A stretch of DNA of 64,000 nt. Origin: Clostridia bacterium (GTDB taxonomy: Bacteria > Bacillota_A > Clostridia > Oscillospirales > Acutalibacteraceae). Location of the stretch: assembly GCA_017456015.1 (NCBI GenBank), contig JAFTLL010000004.1, positions 62,001-126,000 on the forward strand, in the 5' to 3' direction. The translations under genes were made by a program, and so were the position numbers. Under the pieces are notes generated by a model, which saw nothing but the letters and a program-made list of their open reading frames with translations, was not told the origin of the DNA and did not search any database. Shown here piece after piece: positions 10,029 through 18,793 of this stretch (position 1 is its first letter; each line of letters begins with the position of its first letter).

Positions 10029-10340
10029 TTACAGTTTAATCTCGATTTCAACGCCGGCGGGAAGTTCAAGACCCATCAATGCTTCGACCGTTTTGTTGGA
10101 CGGACGCAGAACATCAATCAATCTCTTGTGTGTTCTCATTTCAAACTGCTCACGGCTGTCCTTGTACTTATGCACAGCACGCAGAATGGTAACAACCTCT
10201 TTTTTGGTGGGCAGCGGTACCGGACCCGATACCCTCGCACCTGTACGCTTTGCGGTCTCCACGATTTTCTCTGCGGACTGGTCCACCAAAGCATGGTCAT
10301 AGCCTTTCAGTCTGATTCTGATTTTTTCCTTTACTGCCAT
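10029..10340 (-). CDS. rpsJ: Small ribosomal subunit protein S10 (uS10)
   Basis: S10 is a 30S head protein that doubles as the NusE transcription antitermination factor. The 103-residue product starts [20 protein letters not shown] and has the [20 protein letters not shown] signature. It is the first gene of the ribosomal cluster. tuf and fusA, which precede it in many bacteria, are not here; instead a structured leader of about 270 nt and a promoter lie upstream. Confidence 0.97.
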   Translation of the reverse strand: MAVKEKIRIRLKGYDHALVDQSAEKIVETAKRTGARVSGPVPLPTKKEVVTILRAVHKYKDSREQFEMRTHKRLIDVLRPSNKTVEALMGLELPAGVEIEIKL

Positions 10341-10369
10341 TGACTTTCGCCTCCTTAAAATAGTTGGCG

Positions 10370-10586
10370 GGCGTTTGCTTGTGCTTTTCCTTACACCGAG
10401 CCGGGTGTTTCACGGCGGCTCATCATAAAACCGGGATGGCCACAAGCAAAGTCGGCCATTCCGGGGCAGGCATAAAGACAGCCTGTAACCCCCTGCACAA
10501 AGCGCAAAAGGGCAACTTGGAAAAGTTTTTTCGCCCGGTTTAAAATCGGACATACTCCGCGGAAATTCCCCGACTCGAAGTCGGCC
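10370..10586 (-). promoter_or_regulatory. Structured 5' leader RNA of the S10 operon, candidate ribosomal-protein autoregulatory element
   Basis: Between the promoter and rpsJ the transcribed strand can fold into at least four hairpins. In transcript order these are CCGACT/AGTCGG (near 10584-10570); a CAGGC/GCCTG plus GGGG/CCCC hairpin (about 10495-10463); CCGGAATGGCC/GGCCATCCCGG (10464-10431); and GAGCCG/CGGCTC (10421-10398). The loop of the third contains TTTGCTTGTG (10450-10441), which is perfectly complementary to CACAAGCAAA at about 10383-10374, close upstream of the rpsJ ribosome binding site. That is a possible pseudoknot or a competing pairing. No U-run terminator is present. S10-operon leaders bound by L4 are known in other bacteria; the ligand here is unknown. 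Confidence 0.55.
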
Positions 10587-10628
10587 ACCTCCCGCATCAT
10601 CGCATATCTGCATTTCACATGCCTTGAT

Positions 10629-10657
10629 ATTTTATCATACAATTTTCAAAAAAGCAA
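10629..10657 (-). promoter_or_regulatory. Promoter of the S10 ribosomal protein operon
   Basis: On the minus strand, TTGCTT (10657-10652) is followed after 17 nt by TAAAAT (10634-10629), a good sigma-A pattern. It lies about 290 nt upstream of rpsJ and just before the structured leader. The same TTGCTT-17-TAAAAT arrangement drives pheST in this window. Confidence 0.7.
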
Positions 10658-10695
10658 GCCTTTTTTTAAAATTTTTTCCAAAACAACAACCCACC

Positions 10696-10738
10696 TAAAA
10701 AGCAACCGCGGAGCCTTGCCGATTTGCAAGGCTCCGCA
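10696..10738 (-). terminator. Rho-independent terminator of the proS/membrane-protein unit
   Basis: A perfect 12-bp stem, GCGGAGCCTTGC paired with GCAAGGCTCCGC (10709-10720 and 10727-10738), with a 6-nt loop is followed on the minus strand by GGTTGCTTTTTAG. It begins four bases after the stop of the gene ending at 10742. Confidence 0.85.
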
Positions 10739-10741
10739 GGT

Positions 10742-11386
10742 TTAGTCTCTGGGAATATAGAGGTTGGGTTTTTTATTCTTTTTCTTGGTTTTTTTCTTAC
10801 CGGAGAGAAGCTTACCGTATTTCTTTTGGTAGAGCATATTGATAATGATTAGGGCGGTAGCCGAAGCCAACGCCAGCATAATCGGAATCCAAATGATGCG
10901 GGAAATCCGGTTGAGAAGCCGACCGTCAGACTCGTCCTCTTCGTCCTCTCCTGTATCAGAGGGCTGGCTCAGCGAATCACTGGTGACATGCACATAATCT
11001 TCATCCTCATCATCTATATCGTAGATATAGCCTTCATCTTCATAGGGAGCCGGTGTTCTGCTGGATGACGCAGACGAAGAAACCGATGCGACCGAAGAAG
11101 CCGGTTCGGTTGACGAAACCGATTCGCTCGGCGCAGAACTGCTTTCATCCTCCTCTTCCGAAGACACCTGTTCGGAAGACACTTTACTTTCATCCTCGGA
11201 TGTATCCGATGTCACGCTGCTTGTTTGCTCGTCCGACACCGAAGAATCGGTTGATGAGGTGGCAGTAGCGCTGCTGTCGTTTCCGCTGACAGTATCGGAA
11301 TCGGTTTCGGCATAGGCCGAAAGCATAACGGTACATATAAGGGAAACCAGCAATACAATATAAAGCGCAATCGATAATTTTTTCAC
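10742..11386 (-). CDS. Secreted/membrane-anchored Ser/Asp/Glu-rich protein of unknown function
   Basis: I do not recognise a family. The 214-residue product has an N-terminal signal peptide (hydrophobic residues about 5-22, AYA cleavage site near 26). A low-complexity stretch rich in Ser, Thr, Glu and Asp follows to about residue 155, then a single membrane segment (IIWIPIMLALASATALIIIN, about 163-182) and a lysine-rich cytoplasmic tail with KKKTKKKNKKP. This layout suggests an extracellular disordered stalk anchored to the membrane with its tail inside, as in cell-surface anchor or sensor proteins. Composition could mask a distant homology. It is 11 nt downstream of proS, so probably co-transcribed with it. 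Confidence 0.8.
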   Translation of the reverse strand: MKKLSIALYIVLLVSLICTVMLSAYAETDSDTVSGNDSSATATSSTDSSVSDEQTSSVTSDTSEDESKVSSEQVSSEEEDESSSAPSESVSSTEPASSVASVSSSASSSRTPAPYEDEGYIYDIDDEDEDYVHVTSDSLSQPSDTGEDEEDESDGRLLNRISRIIWIPIMLALASATALIIINMLYQKKYGKLLSGKKKTKKKNKKPNLYIPRD

Positions 11387-11397
11387 AGTTTTCTCTC

Positions 11398-12831
11398 CTA
11401 ATAGGCCTTGCCCCAGTAAACCAAATGCTTGGCAGGTTTACCGCAGCAAACGCACACCTCGTTATGCTTGTGTTCACCGAAGGGAATACAGCGCGAGGTA
11501 ACACCGGCTGTTTCCTTCAATTTATCCTCACAGGCGCGGTCACCGCACCATGCAGCTTTGATAAAGCCAGGTTTGCTCTCGGCAATCTCGGCCATTTCCG
11601 GCATCGTCGCGGCTTCATAGGTCATCGCATCGCGACGGGCAGCCGCCTTTGCAAACAGGTTTCCCGCAACGGCTTGCAGTTGTGCCGGAATTTCGGTTTC
11701 CAGAGCATCCAGCGACACGGTGATTTTCTCGCCGTTGTCACGGCGCACCAAAACACACTGGTTGTTTTCGATATCGCGGGGGCCGAGTTCCAAACGAAGC
11801 GGCACACCCTTCATTTCATACTGTGCAAACTTCCATCCGGGAGATTGGTCACTTACATCGATTTGTACACGGCACAATTTCTTTAACCTTTCGGTTACCT
11901 CCTGCGCTTTTTCCGTAACGCCGGGCTTATGTGCGGCAACCGGAATGACCACAACCTGTGTGGGCGCAACAGCAGGCGGCAGAACCAGACCGTTGTCATC
12001 TCCGTGGGTCATGATAATGGCGCCAATCAAGCGCGTGGTCACGCCCCAAGAAGTTTGGAAGGGATAGGACAGTTTATTTTCCTTATCGGCAAACTGAATA
12101 TTAAAGGCACGGGCAAAGCCGTCGCCGAAATAGTGCGAGGTTCCGCTTTGCAAAGCCTTGCCGTCATGCATCAGGGCTTCAATGGTATAGGTGTCCTCAG
12201 CACCGGCAAAGCGCTCCTTTGCAGTTTTGACACCGCGAACAACCGGCATACAAAGATATTTTTCGCAAAAATCGCCATAGACATTTAACATACGAATCGT
12301 TTCCTCTTTGGCCTCCTCGGAGGTGGCATGGATGGTATGTCCCTCCTGCCAAAGAAACTCGCGTGAGCGCAAAAACGGCCGTGTCGTTTTTTCCCATCTG
12401 ACCACCGAACACCATTGGTTGTACAGCTTAGGCAGGTCGCGATAGGAATGAATAATGCTTGCATAATGGTCGCAGAAAAGGGTTTCTGAGGTGGGGCGAA
12501 CGCACATACGCTCTTCCAATTTTTCCTCGCCGCCGTGGGTGACCCAGGCAACCTCCGGCGCAAAGCCCTCTACATGGTCCTTTTCCTTTTGCAGCAAAGA
12601 TTCGGGAATAAACATGGGCATATAGACATTCTCATGCCCGGTTTCCTTAAACTTTTCATTGAGTATCTGCTGAATGTTCTCCCAGATTGCATAACCGTAA
12701 GGGCGGATAATCATACAACCTTTTACACTGGAATAATCAATCAGTTCGGCTTTAAGGACAACATCGGTGTACCATTGGGCAAAATCCTCGTCCATCGCCG
12801 TAATTTCTTTTACTAATTTTTCCTTTGCCAT
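11398..12831 (-). CDS. proS: Prolyl-tRNA synthetase (archaeal/eukaryotic-type, short form)
   Basis: This enzyme charges tRNA-Pro with proline. The 477-residue protein is the short class of ProRS without the bacterial editing insertion. Class II motifs are visible: motif 1 around [13 protein letters not shown], motif 2 with [20 protein letters not shown] near residues 139-159, and motif 3 in the GATTRLIGA-type glycine/arginine region near 265. The C-terminal zinc-like domain holds [30 protein letters not shown] is the typical start of ProS type 3 in Clostridia. It has its own promoter, and no T-box leader is visible. Confidence 0.96.
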   Translation of the reverse strand: MAKEKLVKEITAMDEDFAQWYTDVVLKAELIDYSSVKGCMIIRPYGYAIWENIQQILNEKFKETGHENVYMPMFIPESLLQKEKDHVEGFAPEVAWVTHGGEEKLEERMCVRPTSETLFCDHYASIIHSYRDLPKLYNQWCSVVRWEKTTRPFLRSREFLWQEGHTIHATSEEAKEETIRMLNVYGDFCEKYLCMPVVRGVKTAKERFAGAEDTYTIEALMHDGKALQSGTSHYFGDGFARAFNIQFADKENKLSYPFQTSWGVTTRLIGAIIMTHGDDNGLVLPPAVAPTQVVVIPVAAHKPGVTEKAQEVTERLKKLCRVQIDVSDQSPGWKFAQYEMKGVPLRLELGPRDIENNQCVLVRRDNGEKITVSLDALETEIPAQLQAVAGNLFAKAAARRDAMTYEAATMPEMAEIAESKPGFIKAAWCGDRACEDKLKETAGVTSRCIPFGEHKHNEVCVCCGKPAKHLVYWGKAY

Positions 12832-12872
12832 TTTTTATCACCATAAATGTATGTATTTCGATATCTTTTTTA

Positions 12873-12901
12873 ATTATATTGGAATTGTGCTTTTTTTGCA
12901 A
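12873..12901 (-). promoter_or_regulatory. Promoter of proS
   Basis: Minus-strand TTGCAA (12901-12896) and TATAAT (12878-12873) are separated by 17 nt, a near-consensus sigma-A promoter 42 nt upstream of the proS ATG. Confidence 0.75.
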
Positions 12902-12922
12902 CAGTTTTTTAAAATTCCCTAA

Positions 12923-12956
12923 AAACAACAAACGCAGGCTTGCACATAAAGCCTGC
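12923..12956 (-). terminator. Terminator after the HtrA protease gene
   Basis: The stem GCAGGCTT/AAGCCTGC (12956-12949 with 12941-12934) has a 7-nt loop and is followed on the minus strand by GTTTGTTGTTTTTAG. It begins 8 bases downstream of the htrA stop and separates this unit from proS. Confidence 0.8.
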
Positions 12957-12963
12957 ATTTTGT

Positions 12964-14292
12964 TTATTCTCCAAAGGGAAAATCAAAGGCACCATTGTTA
13001 TTATTGCTGTTGGAATCGGTTGTACCGCCGCTTGTTTCGAGCTCGGTATAACTGGACGTTCCGGCGTCATTCAGCATGGTTGCACTGACGGTAATGCTGG
13101 TGCCCGACTGTATTTTGTATACCGTAAGCTGAATCATATCTCCGGGTTTACTGGCGTCAATAATATCCAAAGCATCGATACTGTTGGTAATCTCGGTATC
13201 ATTGATATGGGTAATGATGTCACCCGCGGCAATGTTTTTGCCGTATAAATCGCTTTCCTCCGAAATCGACGCCACCAACAAGCCGGTCGGACATTGGTTA
13301 CGTTCGGCAGTAACCAAATCCACCTCTGTGTAGGTAATGCCCAGGCGCGCACGGCCTTCCACATGGCCGTTGTTGATTAAAGAGTCGGCGATTTTCACCA
13401 CCGTATCGGCTGGAATCGCAAAACCGATGCGGTCATAGGTACTGCCCACCAGCTTAGAAGATGTGATGCCCACCACCTGACCGTACATATTCAATAACGC
13501 ACCGCCCGAGTTGCCGGGATTGATGGCCGCGTCGGTCTGAATCAGGCGAATCGAGTATGAGGTGGTCGACGAGGTGATGCGGCGGCCGACCGAAGAAATT
13601 GTGCCGCTGGTCATAATGGATTTTTCGTAAATGCCGGCCGGATAGCCAATGGTAATGACCGATTCCCCGACCAGCAAATCCTCGGTCTTTGAAAAGGTGG
13701 CTTTTTTAAGGTTCGGCGCATCGGTTTTTAATACGGCCAAATCGCTGCGCGCATCCCCTGCAACATAGGTTGCATCATAAATTTTTCCGTCCGCCGTGCG
13801 AATTTTGAATTTCGGCTTGGCGATATCGGCATAAATATGGTCGTTTGTAACGATATAGCCGTCGTCGGAGTAAACGACACCGCTGGCCTGCGCCGGAGTC
13901 GTATTCCCGGAGGTGTTGTAAACCAGAATCCCTACCACAGAGGCGGCGTTATCGGTGTAAATCTGCTGGGCGGCCGTCGTCTGCCCTGACGGGCGGTCGG
14001 CCAAATCGGTGTTTAGCGTACCTGTCTTATTTCCGGAGGCGCGCTGTACAATAAAATATCCGGCCGAAACCAAGACGGTAATGGCAAGAAACACCGACAG
14101 AAGAATTAAAAAGACACGCAATCCGTCGTTTTTATACTTCGGCTTTTTGGGCTGCAAATCCAACTGTACCGCCGGCGAGGGCATTTCCGGCTCCGGTGCG
14201 CCTTGGTATTCTACGCTGTGTTCCTGCGGTTCCGGTTGTTCCGGCTCCGAGAGCTGCGCCTCGCGCTCCTTGTTTTCGTTATACTCTTGCAT
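12964..14292 (-). CDS. HtrA/DegP-family membrane-anchored serine protease (S1C)
   Basis: A trypsin-fold protease that degrades misfolded proteins outside the membrane. The 442-residue protein has a cytoplasmic Pro/Glu-rich N-terminus, one membrane segment (about 59-82), a protease domain with the triad His152 (VTNDHIY), Asp184 (RSDLAVLK) and Ser262 (NPGNSGGAL), and one PDZ domain (about 320-410) with the AAGDIITHINDTEI carboxylate-binding region. The Ser/Gly/Asn-rich end is probably disordered. It follows the sensor kinase by 19 nt in a regulator-kinase-protease unit. The layout recalls the Bacillus CssRS/HtrA secretion-stress pairing, so the protease may be a target of the adjacent two-component system; that link is inferred. 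Confidence 0.93.
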   Translation of the reverse strand: MQEYNENKEREAQLSEPEQPEPQEHSVEYQGAPEPEMPSPAVQLDLQPKKPKYKNDGLRVFLILLSVFLAITVLVSAGYFIVQRASGNKTGTLNTDLADRPSGQTTAAQQIYTDNAASVVGILVYNTSGNTTPAQASGVVYSDDGYIVTNDHIYADIAKPKFKIRTADGKIYDATYVAGDARSDLAVLKTDAPNLKKATFSKTEDLLVGESVITIGYPAGIYEKSIMTSGTISSVGRRITSSTTSYSIRLIQTDAAINPGNSGGALLNMYGQVVGITSSKLVGSTYDRIGFAIPADTVVKIADSLINNGHVEGRARLGITYTEVDLVTAERNQCPTGLLVASISEESDLYGKNIAAGDIITHINDTEITNSIDALDIIDASKPGDMIQLTVYKIQSGTSITVSATMLNDAGTSSYTELETSGGTTDSNSNNNNGAFDFPFGE

Positions 14293-14311
14293 GGAAATCT
14301 TCCTTTGCTGT

Positions 14312-15736
14312 TTATTTTTTCGGAATAATCAGTTCAAACTCCGTATGCGCATTTTCCTTACTGCGCACAATAATTTTTCCGTGGTGAATCTCAACAATCG
14401 ATTTGACAATATACAGACCCAAACCGGTACTCTCCTTTGCCGATGAGCGTGAACGGTCAGACTTATAAAAACGTTCAAAAATATGCGGCAAATCCTTTTC
14501 GGGTATACCCTTACCGCTGTTGCGAATCACAAAAGCAATTTCTGCTCCGCGATTTTGCAGGGTAAAGGCAATATAACCGCCGGCATCGGTAAATTTAACA
14601 GAATTGTCGACCAAATTGTAAATGATTTGGTGCATCAGGTCAGCGTCCATTTTGGCCACCGCCGAGGGTAAGGTATCCAGACCCCGAATCTCTATATTCT
14701 TCTTTTCAATCGCCTGTTCAAAAGACAAAACGGTAGAAAGCACAATTTCACAAAGGTCATTGTCAGTAAAATTCGGTTTTTGCTCACCCGATTCCAAACG
14801 GGAGAGGTTGAGCATGGACTGCACCAGGCGCGACAACCGCTTGACCTCATCCGAAACGATTTGCAAATAATGGTTTTGGTGCTCGCGGTCGATGGTACCG
14901 TCCAGCATACCGTCAATAAAGCCACCAATCGTCGTCATGGGTGTTTTTAGCTCATGCGACACATTGGCCACAAAACTGCGGCGCATATATTCCAACTGAC
15001 TTAAAGAATTGGTCATTTCATTAAAGGATTTGGAAAGCTCGGTAATTTCATCGTTACCGCGCACCGGTATCCGTTTGGAAAAGTCACCTTTGGCCATTGC
15101 CTTGGCCGCAGCCGACATCATTTTCAGCGGACGAGTCAGGCGCAGGCTGGTTGCATAAGCAAAGGCCAGAATTAAGCAAACCGGAATAATGGCGGCGACG
15201 ACGACCATCCGCAGCAAGGAAACATACAGCGTTTGCAGCTCCGATGCCGGTACGCTGGCAAAAATAACGCCCACCGACTCTCCGTCCGCGTTTTTCAAGG
15301 ATTTAGCAGAGGTGTAATTGCTTTTTTTATAAACACCGCCGAGGTTCCCGACCTCGAAATACCCCTCCTCTTTCTGGGATTTTTCTAAGATGGAGGATTT
15401 CATTTTATTTACCGAATGAACACAATAGCCTTCGGTCTGCCAATCGGCACAGCTGCAACAAACCACACGGCCGGAATCGTCACTGATGAACATATCACAG
15501 TCCCCTGCGCGTGCCGAAATTTGCAGCATACTGTAAAACAGGGAGAGATTCCCGTCCTTGACATTGTTCTGATAAAAATCCGCCGCAATATCACAGTTTT
15601 TATCCAACAGTTTTCGCTTATCGTTGGCAATAAAATTGCCGGCGGAGATGCTGAATGCCAGCACCAAAAACAAAATAAAGGCCAGCATCAGACAAATGGT
15701 GGTAAAATAATATTTCTTAAACAAATTGTTGTTCAT
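14312..15736 (-). CDS. Two-component sensor histidine kinase (PhoR/WalK-like)
   Basis: A 474-residue membrane kinase. Order: TM1 (about 11-33), an extracellular sensor region (34-175), TM2 (about 176-198), HAMP (about 199-250), HisKA with phospho-acceptor His261 in VSHELKTP, and an HATPase domain with the N box (NLVDNSVKF), G1 (RNSGKGIPE), F box and G2 (STGLGLYI). The sensor region is odd: cysteines lie at about residues 48, 80, 93, 94, 96 and 105, five of them within 26 residues, which suggests a metal- or redox-responsive site or structural disulphides. The gene starts 11 nt after the response regulator. Confidence 0.93.
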   Translation of the reverse strand: MNNNLFKKYYFTTICLMLAFILFLVLAFSISAGNFIANDKRKLLDKNCDIAADFYQNNVKDGNLSLFYSMLQISARAGDCDMFISDDSGRVVCCSCADWQTEGYCVHSVNKMKSSILEKSQKEEGYFEVGNLGGVYKKSNYTSAKSLKNADGESVGVIFASVPASELQTLYVSLLRMVVVAAIIPVCLILAFAYATSLRLTRPLKMMSAAAKAMAKGDFSKRIPVRGNDEITELSKSFNEMTNSLSQLEYMRRSFVANVSHELKTPMTTIGGFIDGMLDGTIDREHQNHYLQIVSDEVKRLSRLVQSMLNLSRLESGEQKPNFTDNDLCEIVLSTVLSFEQAIEKKNIEIRGLDTLPSAVAKMDADLMHQIIYNLVDNSVKFTDAGGYIAFTLQNRGAEIAFVIRNSGKGIPEKDLPHIFERFYKSDRSRSSAKESTGLGLYIVKSIVEIHHGKIIVRSKENAHTEFELIIPKK

Positions 15737-15747
15737 TGCTTGCCCTT

Positions 15748-16440
15748 TTATTCGTTTTTGGTTTCAAATTTATAGCCTACGCCCCAGACCGTTTTCAGGC
15801 TCCATTCGGGTGAAACGCCCTCCAACTTTTCGCGCAGTCGTTTAATATGCACATCTACCGTACGGGAGTCTCCATAGTAATCAAAGCCCCAGACCTCGTC
15901 CAAAAGTTGGTCACGCTTGAAAACGCGATTGGGATTGCAGGCCAGGTGATAAATCAATTCCAGTTCCTTGGGCGGCGTATCCACCGGCCGGCCGTCAACA
16001 ATCAGTTCATAGGTGGTCAAATTGATGCACAGCTTGTCATATTCTACCATTTTCAGGTCATTTTTGGCATCCTGTGCTGTGCGGCGCAAAACTGCCTTTA
16101 CCCGTGCCACGACTTCTTTGGTGTCAAACGGCTTGGCAATATAATCATCGGCCCCCAGTTCTAAACCGAGCACCTTATCAAACACCTCGCCTTTGGCGGT
16201 AACCATAATAATCGGCACCTCACTGGTTTTGCGAATTTCGCGGCAAACCTGCCAGCCGTCCAGTTTGGGCAGCATCACATCCAGCAAAATTAAATCCACA
16301 CTTTCTTTTCGGACAATTTCTACCGCCGCTGCACCGTCGTTGGCAATCAGCGTTTTGTAGCCCTCTTTTTCCATATATAAACGCAGCAGCTCACAGATAT
16401 TGGTATCGTCATCGACAATCAAAATTTTGTTTTGCGGCAT
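15748..16440 (-). CDS. OmpR/PhoB-family response regulator
   Basis: A 230-residue DNA-binding regulator with an N-terminal receiver domain (acidic pocket around Asp10-12, phospho-acceptor Asp54 in LILLDVMLPKLDGW, Lys103 in YIAKPF) and a C-terminal winged helix containing YDKLCINLTTYELIVDGRP and a recognition helix region DSRTVDVHIKRLREKLE. I start at the ATG at 16440 because AGGAGG lies directly upstream; an upstream in-frame start would overlap the promoter. It is paired with the kinase that follows. Direct repeats resembling PhoP boxes lie at its promoter, suggesting autoregulation. Confidence 0.95.
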   Translation of the reverse strand: MPQNKILIVDDDTNICELLRLYMEKEGYKTLIANDGAAAVEIVRKESVDLILLDVMLPKLDGWQVCREIRKTSEVPIIMVTAKGEVFDKVLGLELGADDYIAKPFDTKEVVARVKAVLRRTAQDAKNDLKMVEYDKLCINLTTYELIVDGRPVDTPPKELELIYHLACNPNRVFKRDQLLDEVWGFDYYGDSRTVDVHIKRLREKLEGVSPEWSLKTVWGVGYKFETKNE

Positions 16441-16473
16441 CCGATATCCTCCTAACTTACTTGTGTCTTTTAT

Positions 16474-16514
16474 TTTATAATTCTTTTTACAGGCAAGTGT
16501 TAAGAAAATGTAAA
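16474..16514 (-). promoter_or_regulatory. Promoter of the two-component/HtrA unit with PhoP-box-like direct repeats
   Basis: On the minus strand, TTTACA (16514-16509), five bases, and TTAACA (16503-16498) form an 11-bp-periodic direct repeat. TATAAA (16479-16474) follows 18 nt after the second repeat, which could double as a -35 element. TT(A/T/C)ACA repeats spaced by about five bases are the known site of Bacillus PhoP-type regulators. The site lies just upstream of the regulator gene. Confidence 0.5.
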
Positions 16515-16531
16515 TCTTTCGTTTTGGCAAA

Positions 16532-17203
16532 TTATGGTTCTAACCGCCAATCGATGGGCGCTTGCCCGCTTTGTTCTAAAATCGCATTGGTTTTTGAAAA
16601 ATGCCGGCACCCAAAAAAACCGCCATAGGCCGAAAGCGGACTGGGGTGCACGGTTTCCAACTTAATATGTATAGGATTTGTAATGACCCTTGCTTTATTC
16701 CGCGCATTGGCACCCCAAAGCAAAAAAACCACCGGTGTTTGTTTGTTGTTCAGTTCGCTGATAACGCGGTCGGTAAAGGTTTCCCAGCCCATGCCCTTGT
16801 GGCTGTTGGCCTGCCCGGCGCGCACGGTAAGCACCGTGTTGAGCAGAAGAACCCCCTGTTCGGCCCAATGGGTCAGACAACCGTGTGCGGGTGCCGTAAT
16901 CCCCAGGTCGCTCTCCAATTCTTTAAATATGTTTTTCAAGGACGGCGGCGGTTCGACGCCCTTTTGCACCGAAAAGCACATACCGTGTGCCTGTCCCGGA
17001 CCGTGATAGGGGTCTTGGCCCAGAAGCACAACCTTTACATCCCGGAAAGCCGTTGCCTTCAAGGCATTAAAAATCGAATACATATCGGGATATACCGTTC
17101 GGGTTGTATACTCCTGCTTTAAAAATTGCCGGAGCTGTAAATAATACGGTTTTGTAAACTCATCGGCTAAAATTTCGTCCCAATCATTGCCCAGATTCAC
17201 CAT
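16532..17203 (-). CDS. ung: Uracil-DNA glycosylase, family 1
   Basis: This enzyme removes uracil from DNA, the first step of base excision repair. The 223-residue protein has the water-activating motif GQDPYHGPGQAHG with Asp64 and His67, and the DNA-binding motif HPSPLSAYGGFFGCRHFS near residues 186-203. Length and motifs are normal. The ATG overlaps the end of dgt by 7 nt, so the two DNA-hygiene genes are co-transcribed. Confidence 0.96.
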   Translation of the reverse strand: MVNLGNDWDEILADEFTKPYYLQLRQFLKQEYTTRTVYPDMYSIFNALKATAFRDVKVVLLGQDPYHGPGQAHGMCFSVQKGVEPPPSLKNIFKELESDLGITAPAHGCLTHWAEQGVLLLNTVLTVRAGQANSHKGMGWETFTDRVISELNNKQTPVVFLLWGANARNKARVITNPIHIKLETVHPSPLSAYGGFFGCRHFSKTNAILEQSGQAPIDWRLEP

Positions 17204-18627
17204 GACAATTGCTCCATTCCGTTCAAGTGCTGATAAAGGGTTTTTGCGTAGTTATCGGTCATACCGCAAATAAAATCGGTTACAAGCATGAGCCGCAAAT
17301 ACAGTTTCTCCTGCGGCGTTTGGTTTTCGGAATATTTTTCATAGACATATTTATAGTTATCCGAAACGATAGCCATCAGCCGCTCCTCTATCGGGGAAAG
17401 CGGCTTGTCCGTATCATAAACAATTGCCACGCCAACAAATCGGTCCAACAAATAGTTGATAATCGAGCCGGCCGCAATCTCCAATTTGATGATATAGTCC
17501 GATTTGAAGACATATCGCACGGCAATGTCCCCCAGCGCGTTGGCCAGCGCGTTACCGTCTGACAGTTCTAACAACTCGGCTTTACAGCGCCCCTCCATAA
17601 TCGCATCGTAGTTCGAAACAAAAGCGGAGGTTGCACAACGCAACAGATTGCCCTGCACATAAATAATCCAGTTCTGTAACGCATTGAGCTCGGGCGAGGA
17701 AACACCGCGTTGCTTGCGGTTTTGATAATTGGCTTCCAGCTTTTCCACCGCGTAATCATAATTGTCGCGTTCCGATTGGGTGCGGCAAGCGCCGCGCAAC
17801 CGGTCGCTTTTCAACTCAGACAGCAACTGGTGCAAGGATAAAAAGCCCTTTTTGGCCGCGTCCTCAATATCGGCGGTTTTATAGGCAATATCATCGGCCG
17901 CCTCTAAAATAAAGGTCAGCGGATACCGGCAGTCGCCGGCACCGGTCGCCCCGGTGATTTGACCGAACAGCTCCTCCTCGGCATGATAATAACCCATTTT
18001 TTTAGTTTTTATATCTCCGCTTTTTTTATCAATTTCGGTCGAGGAAACGGGATATTTAATAATGGTATTCAAGAGCGCAAAGGTCAGGTTCATACCCTTT
18101 TCGTCTACCAAAAAATGCAGTTTGGTAACCAGTCGCAGAGCCTGGGCATTGCCCTCAAAATAATAAAAATCATTTTGCATTTGCGGTGTCAAAACCTCGG
18201 TCAGCGGTTGACCCTCAAATTGCAGCCGGTTTAAATTATTGCGAAACCACTCTCTGATGGCACTCTCTCCGAAATGACCGAAGGGTGGATTGCCGATGTC
18301 ATGCAAAAGACCGGCACACTCTAAAATATTATACACATCCTCGCGCAGCCCGGCTGTGATTTCCGGATGTCCGCTCGTGCGCAAGGTTTCAAAAATCGAT
18401 TGCGCCAAGGATTTGGAAAAGGAGGAAACCTCCAAGGAATGGGTCAGCCTTGTTCTTACAAAGTCACTTTTGTCCAGCGGAAAAACCTGGGTTTTATCCT
18501 GCAAGCGACGAAAGGACGCACTGCCGATAATGCGGTGGTAGTCCTTTTGAAAGGGGCTTCGCAAATCGGATGACGTACTGCGACCGAGGCGTTGCCTCTC
18601 TTTTGCTAAAAGCTGTGTCCACTGCAT
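17197..18627 (-). CDS. dgt: dGTPase / deoxynucleotide triphosphohydrolase (HD domain)
   Basis: The family hydrolyses dGTP or other dNTPs to the nucleoside and triphosphate. The 476-residue protein has the metal site: His63 in TRLTHSLEVS and the paired His109-Asp110 in GLLHDIGNPPFGHFGE, plus a later Asp in ADDIAYKTADIED. The N-terminal SDFVRTRLTHS region matches the long-form dGTPases. AGGGAGG precedes the ATG at 18627. Adjacent ung suggests a shared role in keeping the nucleotide pool and DNA clean. Confidence 0.92.
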   Translation of the reverse strand: MQWTQLLAKERQRLGRSTSSDLRSPFQKDYHRIIGSASFRRLQDKTQVFPLDKSDFVRTRLTHSLEVSSFSKSLAQSIFETLRTSGHPEITAGLREDVYNILECAGLLHDIGNPPFGHFGESAIREWFRNNLNRLQFEGQPLTEVLTPQMQNDFYYFEGNAQALRLVTKLHFLVDEKGMNLTFALLNTIIKYPVSSTEIDKKSGDIKTKKMGYYHAEEELFGQITGATGAGDCRYPLTFILEAADDIAYKTADIEDAAKKGFLSLHQLLSELKSDRLRGACRTQSERDNYDYAVEKLEANYQNRKQRGVSSPELNALQNWIIYVQGNLLRCATSAFVSNYDAIMEGRCKAELLELSDGNALANALGDIAVRYVFKSDYIIKLEIAAGSIINYLLDRFVGVAIVYDTDKPLSPIEERLMAIVSDNYKYVYEKYSENQTPQEKLYLRLMLVTDFICGMTDNYAKTLYQHLNGMEQLSW

Positions 18628-18658
18628 AAAAATACCTCCCTGGCCTTTGGTTTACTTT

Positions 18659-18687
18659 ATCATACAATATTTTATCCGGTTTTGCAA
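18659..18687 (-). promoter_or_regulatory. Promoter of dgt-ung
   Basis: Minus-strand TTGCAA (18687-18682), 17 nt, TATGAT (18664-18659). It lies 32 nt upstream of the dgt start. Confidence 0.65.
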
Positions 18688-18735
18688 GCAGGCTAAACTT
18701 TTCGAAAAAAATTGTAAATTTTGCATTTTCCCACT

Positions 18736-18763
18736 TTGAAATCTTCATATAATATGGTATACT
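18736..18763 (+). promoter_or_regulatory. Promoter of the yfmF-yfmH-lgt unit
   Basis: TTGAAA (18736-18741), 16 nt, TATACT (18758-18763), 31 nt before the TTG start codon of the first peptidase gene. It diverges from the dgt promoter. Confidence 0.65.
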
Positions 18764-18793
18764 ATTTTAAATAAAGAAACGGAGGCAGGCATA

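Noticed and set aside
10391..10642. Short frames in the rpsJ leader (67 and 83 codons)
   Set aside because: They overlap the promoter and RNA structures, start without a ribosome binding site and have unusual composition. The region is better read as a leader RNA.
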